Of a DNA stretch of 23,852 nt, positions 1 to 6,684 are shown piece after piece. The position numbers were made by a program, and so were the translations under genes. The stretch's first letter is position 1, and every line of letters begins with the position of its first letter. Source of the stretch: an uncultured Lachnospiraceae bacterium. Lineage in GTDB: Bacteria; Bacillota_A; Clostridia; Lachnospirales; Lachnospiraceae. The stretch is from NCBI GenBank assembly GCA_947177885.1, contig CAMWWF010000005.1, positions 1-23,852 on the forward strand, given 5' to 3'. Below the pieces are notes generated by a model. It saw only the letters and a list, made by a program, of their open reading frames with translations. It did not search any database and had not been told where the DNA came from.

Positions 1-124
1 TCTGTTGTAAGCCCACGCTTCTGACAGCCACTACCGCCATGACCATCACTACCACCAGCGTCACAAGAAACATACTGAAGCGGTTCTGGTACCTTTTCCG
101 GTATGCCACCTTTCTCCTCGCCAT
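1..124 (-). CDS. divIC: Septum formation initiator, DivIC/FtsB type (5' part only)
   Basis: Only the first 41 codons are inside the window; the gene runs off the left edge. The visible part is a short, very basic N-terminus (MARRKVAYRKRYQNRF) followed by one hydrophobic segment (about residues 18-34). That is the layout of DivIC/FtsB: a cytoplasmic tail, one transmembrane helix and then an extracytoplasmic coiled coil, which would lie outside the window. These proteins help assemble the division septum with FtsL and DivIB. The ATG at 124 is preceded by GGGAGGG six bases upstream. It follows yabQ by 125 bases, and yabP-yabQ-divIC is the conserved order in spore-forming Firmicutes. The identification rests on this context plus the N-terminus, because the coiled coil is not visible. 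Confidence 0.75.
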   Translation of the reverse strand, partial: MARRKVAYRKRYQNRFSMFLVTLVVVMVMAVVAVRSVGLQQ

Positions 125-249
125 GGCTTATCCCTCCCGTTCTTATTCCGGTCCCGTCTCTTCCGCATCCCTCCGGGCGCCTCTGTTCCGAGATTGTTCT
201 GCTTTGTTCCGCCTCTTTACCCCTGCATCCTCACAGGAAACGAAATTGC

Positions 250-726
250 TTATTTACATTTTAACACTTTCAGAAAGAACGTCAACTTCTTTTTCATTCT
301 CCTCTTCCCACTCCGCAGCAGCCTTCCCAGTCGATTTCCCACTGCGCCCGCGGCAGCTCCTGTTTTGGCGCCCGCGGCCCGGAAAGGCTTACACAGAAAG
401 CCTCCCGCTTTTATCAGCACACCCAACACCTTTGCCAATCCCAGAGAGACATACTTCACAAACCATGGACTGACCAGCTTCTTATATAAAAACATTCCTG
501 CCAATGCTCCGATCACGGCAAACCATCTCAGATTCCCGTTGCTCTCATGATACATCATAAGAAAGACCTTCTCGGCACAATAGATCCAGAAGCCCATGTC
601 CTCCAGCGAAACAATAAATCCCCTGTGGGGGATCACTCTGCGCAGGATCCTGAGAATATCATAGACGAAGGTAATAAAAATGCCCATCAACAGGGCATGC
701 AGCAAAAACTCATTTTCAGATGCCAT
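250..726 (-). CDS. yabQ: Spore cortex biosynthesis protein YabQ
   Basis: 158 residues, membrane protein. In Bacillus subtilis YabQ is made in the mother cell, sits in the outer forespore membrane and is needed for cortex formation. Visible here are an N-terminal hydrophobic segment (about 7-25), two further hydrophobic segments (about 45-58 and 68-82), and a later segment near 92-112. The C-terminal tail is Ala/Gly-rich and strongly basic (about 117-147), ending in a run of Arg and Lys. The motif TFVYDILRILRR near residue 19 is typical of the family. The ATG at 726 has AGAGGTAGG just upstream and begins 9 bases after the yabP stop, so the two genes are almost certainly cotranscribed and translationally linked. 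Confidence 0.92.
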   Translation of the reverse strand: MASENEFLLHALLMGIFITFVYDILRILRRVIPHRGFIVSLEDMGFWIYCAEKVFLMMYHESNGNLRWFAVIGALAGMFLYKKLVSPWFVKYVSLGLAKVLGVLIKAGGFLCKPFRAAGAKTGAAAGAVGNRLGRLLRSGKRRMKKKLTFFLKVLKCK

Positions 727-735
727 AACCTACCT

Positions 736-1023
736 CTAGCGAAAAAGCCTGGCAAGCAGGGATTCGCCCTTATGCCCGGCACCAACAGCATCCGAATAAG
801 TAAAACTGTCAATCTTCCCGTCGATATCCACTTCGCCCTTTTCCAGAGTCAGGCGGCTGACATGCAGGTCATCGCCCTTTATCATAAGCATTCCCTGCTC
901 CGTCTCCAGAAGAATTTCATGTATATCAAAGGAGAGCACATCATTTACGCCACCTATGATACAGCTCCTTCGGTTGGTCATTGTCACTTTGTGCATGCGC
1001 GCACTGCTGTTTAAATCCTCCAT
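736..1023 (-). CDS. yabP: Sporulation protein YabP
   Basis: 95 residues, the usual size for the YabP/YqfC family of small beta-rich sporulation proteins. The N-terminal part carries the family signature HKVTMTNRRSCIIGGVNDVLSFD (residues 11-33), followed by a repeated beta-strand pattern with GxMxIKGDDLHVSRLxLEKGEVDIDG. No signal peptide or membrane helix is visible. In B. subtilis yabP is transcribed by mother-cell sigma-E with yabQ. Here it starts at ATG 1023 after a GGAGGG ribosome site, and yabQ follows at 9 bases. It lies downstream of rqcP, as in Bacillus, but with a 78-base gap that could hold its own promoter. Confidence 0.95.
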   Translation of the reverse strand: MEDLNSSARMHKVTMTNRRSCIIGGVNDVLSFDIHEILLETEQGMLMIKGDDLHVSRLTLEKGEVDIDGKIDSFTYSDAVGAGHKGESLLARLFR

Positions 1024-1061
1024 AAGTCCCTCCTGCCCCGTTGTTTTCTCTTTACCAATAA

Positions 1062-1090
1062 AGTATATGAGGGCGGCAGGAAAAAAAGCA
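1062..1090 (-). promoter_or_regulatory. Possible sigma-E-type promoter for yabPQ
   Basis: The minus strand reads CATATACT at 1069-1062, which fits the CATAnnnT form of sporulation -10 elements. It lies about 39 bases upstream of the yabP ATG. The matching -35 region 14 bases further up is T-rich and is not a good ATA-type element. The B. subtilis yabP gene is known to be sigma-E dependent, so the position is sensible, but the sequence support is only partial. Confidence 0.3.
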
Positions 1091-1101
1091 CAGGAAACCC
1101 T

Positions 1102-1341
1102 TTACAGATATCGGAAAAGTTCTTTTGCCTCTTCCTTTTTCACCGTCTCCTGTACGTCCAGAACTTCCACCTTCACTTCCCTGTTGCCAAAGGAGATGGT
1201 AATGATATCTCCCGTTTTCACATTCGCGGAAGCCTTGGCCGGCTTGTCATTGATCAGCACTCTGCCGCTGTCACATGCTTCATTCGCCACAGTGCGGCGC
1301 TTGATCAGTCTTGATACCTTCAAATATTTATCTAACCTCAT
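1102..1341 (-). CDS. rqcP: S4-domain RNA-binding protein RqcP (YabO)
   Basis: 79 residues from the ATG at 1341. The open frame extends to a TTG at 1365, but the ATG has GTGGAGG five bases upstream and gives the standard family start MRLDKYLKVSRLIKRRTVANEAC. That segment is the S4 RNA-binding fold, with conserved LDKYL and K/R-rich helix 2, followed by GRVLINDKPAKASANVKTGD. RqcP acts in Firmicute ribosome-associated quality control: it binds stalled 50S subunits with RqcH and tRNA-Ala and helps extend Ala tails on stalled chains. The gene follows HU across a clear terminator, so it is expressed by read-through or from a promoter not evident to me. The ordered mazG-HU-rqcP-yabP-yabQ context supports RqcP over the related Hsp15. 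Confidence 0.9.
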   Translation of the reverse strand: MRLDKYLKVSRLIKRRTVANEACDSGRVLINDKPAKASANVKTGDIITISFGNREVKVEVLDVQETVKKEEAKELFRYL

Positions 1342-1367
1342 ATTATCCTCCACAAAATCCCTCAATC

Positions 1368-1399
1368 GAAAAACGGAGAACCTTCAGAAAGGTTCTCCG
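1368..1399 (-). terminator. Intrinsic terminator after HU gene
   Basis: A 9-bp perfect stem, CGGAGAACC pairing with GGTTCTCCG (1374-1382 with 1391-1399), has an 8-base loop. On the minus strand it is followed at once by TTTTT. It lies 17 bases past the HU stop codon. It would end most HU transcripts and lower expression of rqcP downstream. Confidence 0.88.
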
Positions 1400-1415
1400 C
1401 AATGATCCTTTATTC

Positions 1416-1691
1416 TTATGCGTTCAGCATATCCTTCAAAGCCTTACCAGCCTTGAACTTAGGAGCCTTGGAAGCTGCAATCTTCATAGCCTTGCCGGTC
1501 TGAGGATTTCTGCCTTCTCTGGCTGCTCTCTCGGAAACCTCAAAGGTACCGAATCCAACAAGCTGAATCTTGCCACCTTTCTTTAACTCGTCTGCAACCA
1601 CGTCTGTAAATGCCTTTAAAGTCTTCTCTGCATCCTTCTTGGATACACCAGCCTGCTCAGCCATAGCTGCTACTAATTCTGTTTTGTTCAT
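1416..1691 (-). CDS. hup: HU family DNA-binding protein
   Basis: 91 residues, the normal HU length. It starts MNKTELVAAMAEQAGVSKKDAEKTLKAF, the dimerising helices. The DNA-binding beta-arm follows, with LVGFGTFEVSERAAREGRNPQTG (about 45-67) carrying the conserved R-x-G-x-NP-x-T tip, where proline intercalates into DNA. HU is an abundant nucleoid protein that bends DNA. The open frame runs further upstream, but the ATG at 1691 has AGGAGG at the right distance and matches all HU starts. It has a near-consensus promoter just upstream (1760-1788) and a terminator just after it, so it is probably a strongly expressed single-gene unit set inside the mazG-rqcP neighbourhood. Confidence 0.97.
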   Translation of the reverse strand: MNKTELVAAMAEQAGVSKKDAEKTLKAFTDVVADELKKGGKIQLVGFGTFEVSERAAREGRNPQTGKAMKIAASKAPKFKAGKALKDMLNA

Positions 1692-1759
1692 ATGAACTCC
1701 TCCTGTAATGAGCTTTCTTTTTGTATTAGCGCCATGCTCCCTTTGAAGCACTAAATATA

Positions 1760-1788
1760 TATATATCCGTTTTTCTAACGTTTGTCAA
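1760..1788 (-). promoter_or_regulatory. Strong sigma-A promoter for HU
   Basis: On the minus strand a perfect -35 TTGACA (1788-1783) is separated by exactly 17 bases from TATATA (1765-1760) inside an AT-rich run. The -35 hexamer overlaps the stop codon of mazG (TGA at 1787-1785). The HU start codon is about 70 bases downstream. Confidence 0.82.
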
Positions 1789-2516
1789 GGTATTTCCTTA
1801 TAATTTAGGCTTTTTTCGTATTTCTCAATGATTTCCTCTATTTTATCCGTGAGGATCTGTTCTTGAGACAGTTTGCAAATTCGCGAAATATTAGATATTT
1901 CCATGAGAGCATTTCCTATCATATCGGATAATCCCTCATCATAATCATTCGGTATTATTTTGTCGATCTCATGGGAAATCTTCTGCAATTTTTCCACGGA
2001 TTCCGCAAAACCATTCTGCGATTCATAGAGCTTGTCCGCCTTTTTCAGCACCTTAGATGCTCTGGTCAAAGCGGGAAGTTCCATAGGGATCTCCCTTAAG
2101 GGAGTTTCCGTCTGCTTCTTCCCCTCTTTTTCCTGTCTTTTGATCTCTTCCCAGTTTTGCAGCACCTGACCCGAGGTCTCCGCCCATCCGTTCCCAAATA
2201 CGTGGGGATGACGGCGTACCATCTTCTCCGCCACCTCAGACACCACGTCCTCCAGGGTAAATATGCCTTCCTCCTCCGCAATACAGGAATGCATCACCAC
2301 CTGAAGCAATACGTCTCCCAGCTCCTCCCTGAGATTCTCATAACTGCCTGTCCTGTCATAAATGCGAATTGCAGCCGCCACTTCCGCCGCCTCTTCCATC
2401 ATACAGGGACGCAGACTCATATGCGTCTGCTCCCGGTCCCAGGGACAACCGTTCCCGCTGCGAAGCTTTTTGATGATTTCCACAAAATCCTCATATGTAT
2501 ATCTTCTTTGATCCAT
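1785..2516 (-). CDS. mazG: Nucleoside triphosphate pyrophosphohydrolase MazG
   Basis: 243 residues. It hydrolyses (d)NTPs to the monophosphate plus pyrophosphate and is thought to clear damaged or excess nucleotides. The N-terminal MazG domain shows the metal-binding helices clearly: EEAAE at 41-45, EELGD at 64-68, and the RRHPHVFG signature at 101-108, which follows the EKMV segment. GCPWDREQTH (23-32) is also typical of MazG. The second half (about 140-243) corresponds to the second MazG-like domain. The Bacillus homologue YabN has an extra N-terminal tetrapyrrole methylase domain, which is absent here. Start ATG at 2516 has GAGAGGAAAG upstream. Its stop codon overlaps the HU promoter. Confidence 0.95.
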   Translation of the reverse strand: MDQRRYTYEDFVEIIKKLRSGNGCPWDREQTHMSLRPCMMEEAAEVAAAIRIYDRTGSYENLREELGDVLLQVVMHSCIAEEEGIFTLEDVVSEVAEKMVRRHPHVFGNGWAETSGQVLQNWEEIKRQEKEGKKQTETPLREIPMELPALTRASKVLKKADKLYESQNGFAESVEKLQKISHEIDKIIPNDYDEGLSDMIGNALMEISNISRICKLSQEQILTDKIEEIIEKYEKSLNYKEIP

Positions 2517-2619
2517 AGATTTCTTTCCTCTCTGTCTCTAATCCCTTCATTCCGTCTATCGCACATCTCATGCGGCTTTGGCATCCGATCCGACACAGAC
2601 AATTGATCCGGAGCGCCGT

Positions 2620-4089
2620 TCATTCGTCAGAAGAATTCGACGACGAAGAATTGGACGAACCGGAATTCTCCGAGGAGGAATCGTCTGACGAAGAATTCGC
2701 TGAGGAAGAATTCGCTGAGGAAGAGTTCGACGAACCGGAAGGCACTACCGTCTCCGGAGCGGTAAGCACCAGATCCGCAAAGGAAAGTGTCATATCTCTC
2801 GCCTCATCGTCAATCTCCACGGTATAACTTCTTGTCACATAACCCGTCCTGCGCAGAGTGATCGTATGGGAGCCCGATGTCTTCCGGAAATTACAGGGCG
2901 AAATACCGATATAATTACCATCCAGATAGACTTCCGCATTCTCCGGTGCATCCACATACACTTTATAATAACTGGTAGCCGTCTGTGTGGAAGAGCTCGT
3001 GGAAGAACTGCTGTCCTCGCCGGAATCTTCGTCCACCGCATCCAACACTATGTCAAATCCTCCCGACTCCTGCGCCACCCTTATATACTGTGTGATGGAA
3101 TGATAACCGTCCGCCTTCGCGATCAACTGATGTATCCCGTATTCCAGGGAAACAGGCCCCGAAGTATCGGCCTTTGTGCCGTCAATATACAATTCCGCAT
3201 CTGACGGGCTTAAGGAGAACAAGACCATACCCATCTGCGGTTCCGGGATCTCCAGATCCCCTATATCCAGACAAGTCTCTTCGTTTCGGTTGATGACCAC
3301 TGTCTTGATTCCACCGCCCCCTTTATTGCTGATATTTATCTCATAGCTTCCCTCTGGCACAGTCAGAAGCATATCTTCCGTGATCCTCTGGATCTGAGTC
3401 TGCCCGATTTCGATCCAGCCGCCTACGAAATTCTCATCATTCACCAGACGCAGATACCCGTGACCCTTATCCACACGAACCGATAAAACCTGGCTGTCGA
3501 TTCCCTGAAAGCTCAATACATCCGACGGATTCAGATCCATCATCTCAATGTTCCGGTTATCCGACAGGAACTGGGTATTCTCCGTCAGCTTATAGACATC
3601 CGCCCCAATGGAAAGTTCTCTTCGTATCATATTCAGCTCATAGTTTGCCACATCGGAATAACTCCATGCGGAAGCGGACAGCTGCATGGCAGTCAGATGC
3701 TTTTTGGATCTTAAAAAGGTAATATCGACAACGTCGCCCATTTCAAACTGTTCCTGAGACATGATCTGACCATATTTATCACTCATTCTGGTGGTTCCAT
3801 CCACAGAGAGCGTATACCTTCTCCCCAACTCCAGATTCAGAAAGGTCAATGTATTTTCCTTCTCATCCCTGTCCACCAAAATTGCCGTATCGGCAGAATC
3901 AAAGCTTTCCGGACCTGTCACCACAAATCCCGTATCGATTCTTTCCGGTGTGGGCGTTGCCTCCGCCGGAGGGCGGTCTTCCCGGGGCAGCATACTGTAG
4001 CCCACCGCCGCCGTCATTGTCAGTATTGCCGCAACAACCGCAACCAGACTTCCTTTTTTGTTTTTCCCACTCTTCTTCTTTTGCGTCAC
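2620..4089 (-). CDS. Membrane-anchored PEGA-domain protein with Ser-rich tail
   Basis: 489 residues, function unknown. A short Lys-rich cytoplasmic N-terminus is followed by one hydrophobic helix (about 14-34) and a Pro-rich linker, so most of the protein is predicted to lie outside the membrane. The middle (about 55-280) is beta-rich and unrecognised. Two PEGA-like domains follow, about 286-340 (with DAELYIDGTKADTSGPVSLEYGIH) and about 374-428 (with NAEVYLDGNYIGISPCNFRKTSG). The YhDG/YLDG and turn pattern is the PEGA signature. PEGA domains are small surface-layer-type beta modules of uncertain role. Residues 355-372 and the last 37 residues are Ser/Asn-rich linkers. The start is GTG at 4089 with AAGGAG upstream, only 10 bases after the CotS-family gene, so the two share a transcript. 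A spore-envelope role is possible but unproven. Confidence 0.8.
   Translation of the reverse strand: MTQKKKSGKNKKGSLVAVVAAILTMTAAVGYSMLPREDRPPAEATPTPERIDTGFVVTGPESFDSADTAILVDRDEKENTLTFLNLELGRRYTLSVDGTTRMSDKYGQIMSQEQFEMGDVVDITFLRSKKHLTAMQLSASAWSYSDVANYELNMIRRELSIGADVYKLTENTQFLSDNRNIEMMDLNPSDVLSFQGIDSQVLSVRVDKGHGYLRLVNDENFVGGWIEIGQTQIQRITEDMLLTVPEGSYEINISNKGGGGIKTVVINRNEETCLDIGDLEIPEPQMGMVLFSLSPSDAELYIDGTKADTSGPVSLEYGIHQLIAKADGYHSITQYIRVAQESGGFDIVLDAVDEDSGEDSSSSTSSSTQTATSYYKVYVDAPENAEVYLDGNYIGISPCNFRKTSGSHTITLRRTGYVTRSYTVEIDDEARDMTLSFADLVLTAPETVVPSGSSNSSSANSSSANSSSDDSSSENSGSSNSSSSNSSDE
2623..2733 (-). repeat. Low-complexity Ser/Asn codon repeats
   Basis: The last 37 codons of the PEGA protein are almost all Ser, Asn, Asp, Glu and Ala. 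They are built from imperfect repeats of SSSANSSSDD type, encoded by repeated GAATTCTTC-like triplets. This looks like a linker or wall-spanning tail that grew by replication slippage. An acidic open frame on the opposite strand (2570-2827) is only its shadow. Confidence 0.8.
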
Positions 4090-4099
4090 TTGTTCTCCT

Positions 4100-5116
4100 T
4101 CAGCCCTTCAGGGCGCTTACATCACAGAACACTTCCTCCAGAAAATGCTGTTTTTCCTTTTCCTGAGCGATAAGTTTTTCCAGTTTCTCCTGATTTCTGC
4201 CGGGGATCCATGCCTTCCCGGAATTAAAATAAAAATTGGCGATCTTCCAGAATTTCTCCGGATATGCCAGACGATAATACAGATCGATCCTGTTGACAGC
4301 CGTAACCGGCGTTTCCTTTTCATAGGCCTCCAGAAGCTCCTTCCCCAGGGGGATGGACCAATTACTCTTCTCCAGAAGCTTTCGCATTAACAGATATAAA
4401 TCTCTGACAGGACTGTCAGAAATACATTTTTCAAAATTGATCAGAAACCAGCCGTTGTCGCCCTTGATAATATTGTGATACTGATAATCTCCATGACAGA
4501 AAGTAACGGGCTCGCCCACCGCAGCGGCTGCAGCATCACTCTTACTTTTAACTGCACCGTACGCATTCCATTCCTCGGTTACGGAAAGAGCCTGTTCCAG
4601 AAAATAGTCAAAGGCATTCTGAAGACTGATCTCAAACGGCTGCTTCTGGCTCCTCTGCTGCAGATACTTTTTAACCTTTTTCAATTCCTTATTATGCTTC
4701 TCATACTCCTTTTCAGGGGAGAACATGGGCGGAAGTCCCGGCGTATCCGCAGGAAGCGTCATACTTTTGTGCAGCCTTGCCAGAAGACGCACTACCTCCA
4801 GACATTCGCCCTTGTCATAAATACTGCATTCCCTGCCATTCTGCCAGGTCTTCAGAATATATTTTACGCCGTCGTTATCCCTCACGAAGAGAGCTCCCTC
4901 GGCTGTGGGCACAATCCGCTCCACAGCAACATCGCCCTTTCTTTCAATGGCCTTTAAGACCTGATCCTGCAATTCTATTCTGTCACAGTTTCCCGCATAT
5001 TCTTTAAAAATTAGACACCCCTGATCCGTGTCGCAGAGGATGGCCCCTCTGCCCTTTCTGGTGCCGCGCACCTCTATACCGTACTGTTCCAGTAACCCTA
5101 TTGCCCTGTCATTCAC
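4100..5116 (-). CDS. CotS-family spore coat protein (kinase-like fold, probable pseudokinase)
   Basis: 338 residues, CotS/YutH family, related to aminoglycoside and choline kinases. The N-lobe (about 1-120) contains FVRDNDGVKYILKTWQNGREC, including a possible ATP-contacting lysine. The C-lobe has the catalytic-loop motif CHGDYQYHN (207-215), with Asp210 and Asn215 in place. The metal-binding motif, normally IDF(D/E), reads INFEKC (226-231): Asn227 replaces the expected Asp. It is followed by SPVRDLYLLMRKLLEK, a typical CotS-family segment. The protein may therefore bind but not transfer phosphate. The start is GTG at 5116 with AGGAGG upstream. A sigma-E-like promoter lies directly ahead. The PEGA-domain gene follows in the same transcript. 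Confidence 0.85.
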   Translation of the reverse strand: MNDRAIGLLEQYGIEVRGTRKGRGAILCDTDQGCLIFKEYAGNCDRIELQDQVLKAIERKGDVAVERIVPTAEGALFVRDNDGVKYILKTWQNGRECSIYDKGECLEVVRLLARLHKSMTLPADTPGLPPMFSPEKEYEKHNKELKKVKKYLQQRSQKQPFEISLQNAFDYFLEQALSVTEEWNAYGAVKSKSDAAAAAVGEPVTFCHGDYQYHNIIKGDNGWFLINFEKCISDSPVRDLYLLMRKLLEKSNWSIPLGKELLEAYEKETPVTAVNRIDLYYRLAYPEKFWKIANFYFNSGKAWIPGRNQEKLEKLIAQEKEKQHFLEEVFCDVSALKG

Positions 5117-5152
5117 CTTCGGACCCCTCCTGATAGCTTTTGCATCTAAACT

Positions 5153-5180
5153 ATCTTATGTGAAGGGGTCTCAAAGTATG
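5153..5180 (-). promoter_or_regulatory. Putative sigma-E (mother-cell) promoter for CotS-family gene
   Basis: On the minus strand, CATACT (5180-5175) is followed after exactly 14 bases by CATAAGAT (5160-5153). This resembles the B. subtilis sigma-E pattern, an ATA-type -35 with a 14-15 base spacer and CATAnnnT as -10. It starts just past the cca stop codon and lies about 37 bases upstream of the GTG start of the CotS-family gene, where a mother-cell promoter would be expected. Confidence 0.55.
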
Positions 5181-5181
5181 T

Positions 5182-6558
5182 TTAAGGTTTTTCCTTATAT
5201 TTTTCCGCCTCTGCCAACAGTGTCTCCCTTGTGTTACACTGAGGCTGTTCCAGAACCAGATCCAACAGCTTCTGCAGAACCGAGCCCAGCTCTTTCCCCG
5301 GCTTCCAGCCCGCTCTGATCAGATCCGAACCGTTGACGGCAAGGTCTTTCAGGGAAACACATTGATTCTGCTCCTGCACCTGCCTGTAAAGCCTCTCCCA
5401 ACTGTCGATCAGTTCCAGTTTCTCCTGCCGCATGTAATCGCTCTGCGCCATAACATCTGCGCGCTTTATCTCAAAGAGCGCGGGAAACACATCCTCACCA
5501 ATCTTATTGACCGCCCTGCGGACGACCCTCATATCCGGTTCCACGCTGTTGCCGTAATCATGATAAAGCACAAGCTTACAAACGCCGTGAATGGTGTCAT
5601 TGTCAAATTTTAACCGCCGCAGAAAATCTTCCGCCATTTTCTCGCCGACCACGGGATGCTCATGAAAATGGGTCACGCCGCTCTCGTCCATGGTCAGAGT
5701 GGCAGGCTTTCCGATATCGTGAAGCAGCATGGCCAGCCGCAGCTTCTTATCCGGTTTCACATAACTCAGAGAATGCAGTGTGTGTTCCCCCACATTATAC
5801 TTGTGATGAGGATGCTTCTGCTCCGTCTCCATGGCCACATCGAATTCCGGGAAAAACACCTTTGTGACACCCAGCTCATAGGCCGTTCTGAGATCCTCCG
5901 GATGAGGAGAAGTGATCAACTTCACCAGTTCCGTCTGAATGCGCTCCGCACTGATGTTCCGCAGAGCAGGGGCAAGCTTCCGGATCCCGTCTCTGGTATC
6001 GCCGTCAATCTCATAGCCTAGCTGAGCGGAAAAACGAATTGCCCTGAGGATCCTCAGGGCATCCTCACCGAAACGTTCCAACGGATCCCCCACACAGCGA
6101 ACGATCCCCGTACGGATATCCTCCATCCCTCCAAAGATATCCACCAATCCCGCTTTTTCATTATAAGCCATGGCATTAATGGTAAAATCACGGCGCCGCA
6201 GGTCTTCTCTCAGATCAGGCGTGAAAATGACTTCACTGGGATGCCTGCTGTCCTCATATTTTCCGTCAATGCGATAAGTGGTGACCTCAAAGCCCTCCTT
6301 ATCCTGCATGACCGTGACTGTCCCATGCTGCAGACCCGTGTCAATGGTCCTGGGGAACAGTTCCTTAACCTGCTCCGGTTTTGCCGAAGTGGTGATATCC
6401 CAGTCCTGCGGCTCTCTGCCCAGAACCGAATCCCGGACGCAGCCTCCCACCACATAGGCCTCAAATCCCGCCGCCATAATGGTATCTATGATATATTGTG
6501 CTTTTACCGGTATGGTTATTCTGATTTTCTCTCCTGCTTTCCGTCCTTTATCTGCCAT
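5182..6558 (-). CDS. cca: CCA tRNA nucleotidyltransferase
   Basis: 458 residues. It adds or repairs the 3' CCA end of tRNAs. The class II nucleotidyltransferase head is plain: VVGGCVRDSVLG (36-47) and DWDITTSA (53-60, catalytic Asp pair), followed by RRDFTINAMAYN and the nucleotide-selecting ERFGEDALRILRAIRF. An HD domain follows, with HHKYNVGEHTLHSLSYV and LLHDIGKPA, as in CCA enzymes that also carry phosphohydrolase activity. The length and HD domain match Firmicute enzymes that add both C and A. The start ATG at 6558 has GCGGGAG very close upstream. It follows the HAD gene by 126 bases. No terminator is visible between them. Confidence 0.96.
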   Translation of the reverse strand: MADKGRKAGEKIRITIPVKAQYIIDTIMAAGFEAYVVGGCVRDSVLGREPQDWDITTSAKPEQVKELFPRTIDTGLQHGTVTVMQDKEGFEVTTYRIDGKYEDSRHPSEVIFTPDLREDLRRRDFTINAMAYNEKAGLVDIFGGMEDIRTGIVRCVGDPLERFGEDALRILRAIRFSAQLGYEIDGDTRDGIRKLAPALRNISAERIQTELVKLITSPHPEDLRTAYELGVTKVFFPEFDVAMETEQKHPHHKYNVGEHTLHSLSYVKPDKKLRLAMLLHDIGKPATLTMDESGVTHFHEHPVVGEKMAEDFLRRLKFDNDTIHGVCKLVLYHDYGNSVEPDMRVVRRAVNKIGEDVFPALFEIKRADVMAQSDYMRQEKLELIDSWERLYRQVQEQNQCVSLKDLAVNGSDLIRAGWKPGKELGSVLQKLLDLVLEQPQCNTRETLLAEAEKYKEKP

Positions 6559-6641
6559 TTACTCCCGCTTCCCAAATACTGTCCTCAACAATCCGCCCAT
6601 TCACTGTCCTGACGGGATTCCTGACGTATCAACAATGTGCT

Positions 6642-6684
6642 GCTCTCCAGAGCGTGTTTGAAAAATGCTCTGATCTCACAATCT
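6642..6684 (-). repeat. Possible dispersed intergenic repeat with inverted repeats
   Basis: The gap between the HAD gene and cca carries CAGAGC and GCTCTG (6648-6653 and 6667-6672) 13 bases apart, plus an overlapping GCTCT/AGAGC palindrome at 6642-6653. There is no U-tract after it on either strand. I recognise no gene in it. The wording resembles short repeats scattered between genes in Lachnospiraceae, but that is recollection, not a comparison. Confidence 0.3.

Noticed and set aside
1785..2516. mazG as part of a toxin-antitoxin or stress module with HU
   Set aside because: No mazE/mazF-like genes are present; the neighbourhood is the conserved mazG-rqcP-yabP block.
2570..2827. Acidic repeat protein on the plus strand
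   Set aside because: It is the complement of the Ser/Asn-rich tail of the PEGA protein, with no start signals of its own.
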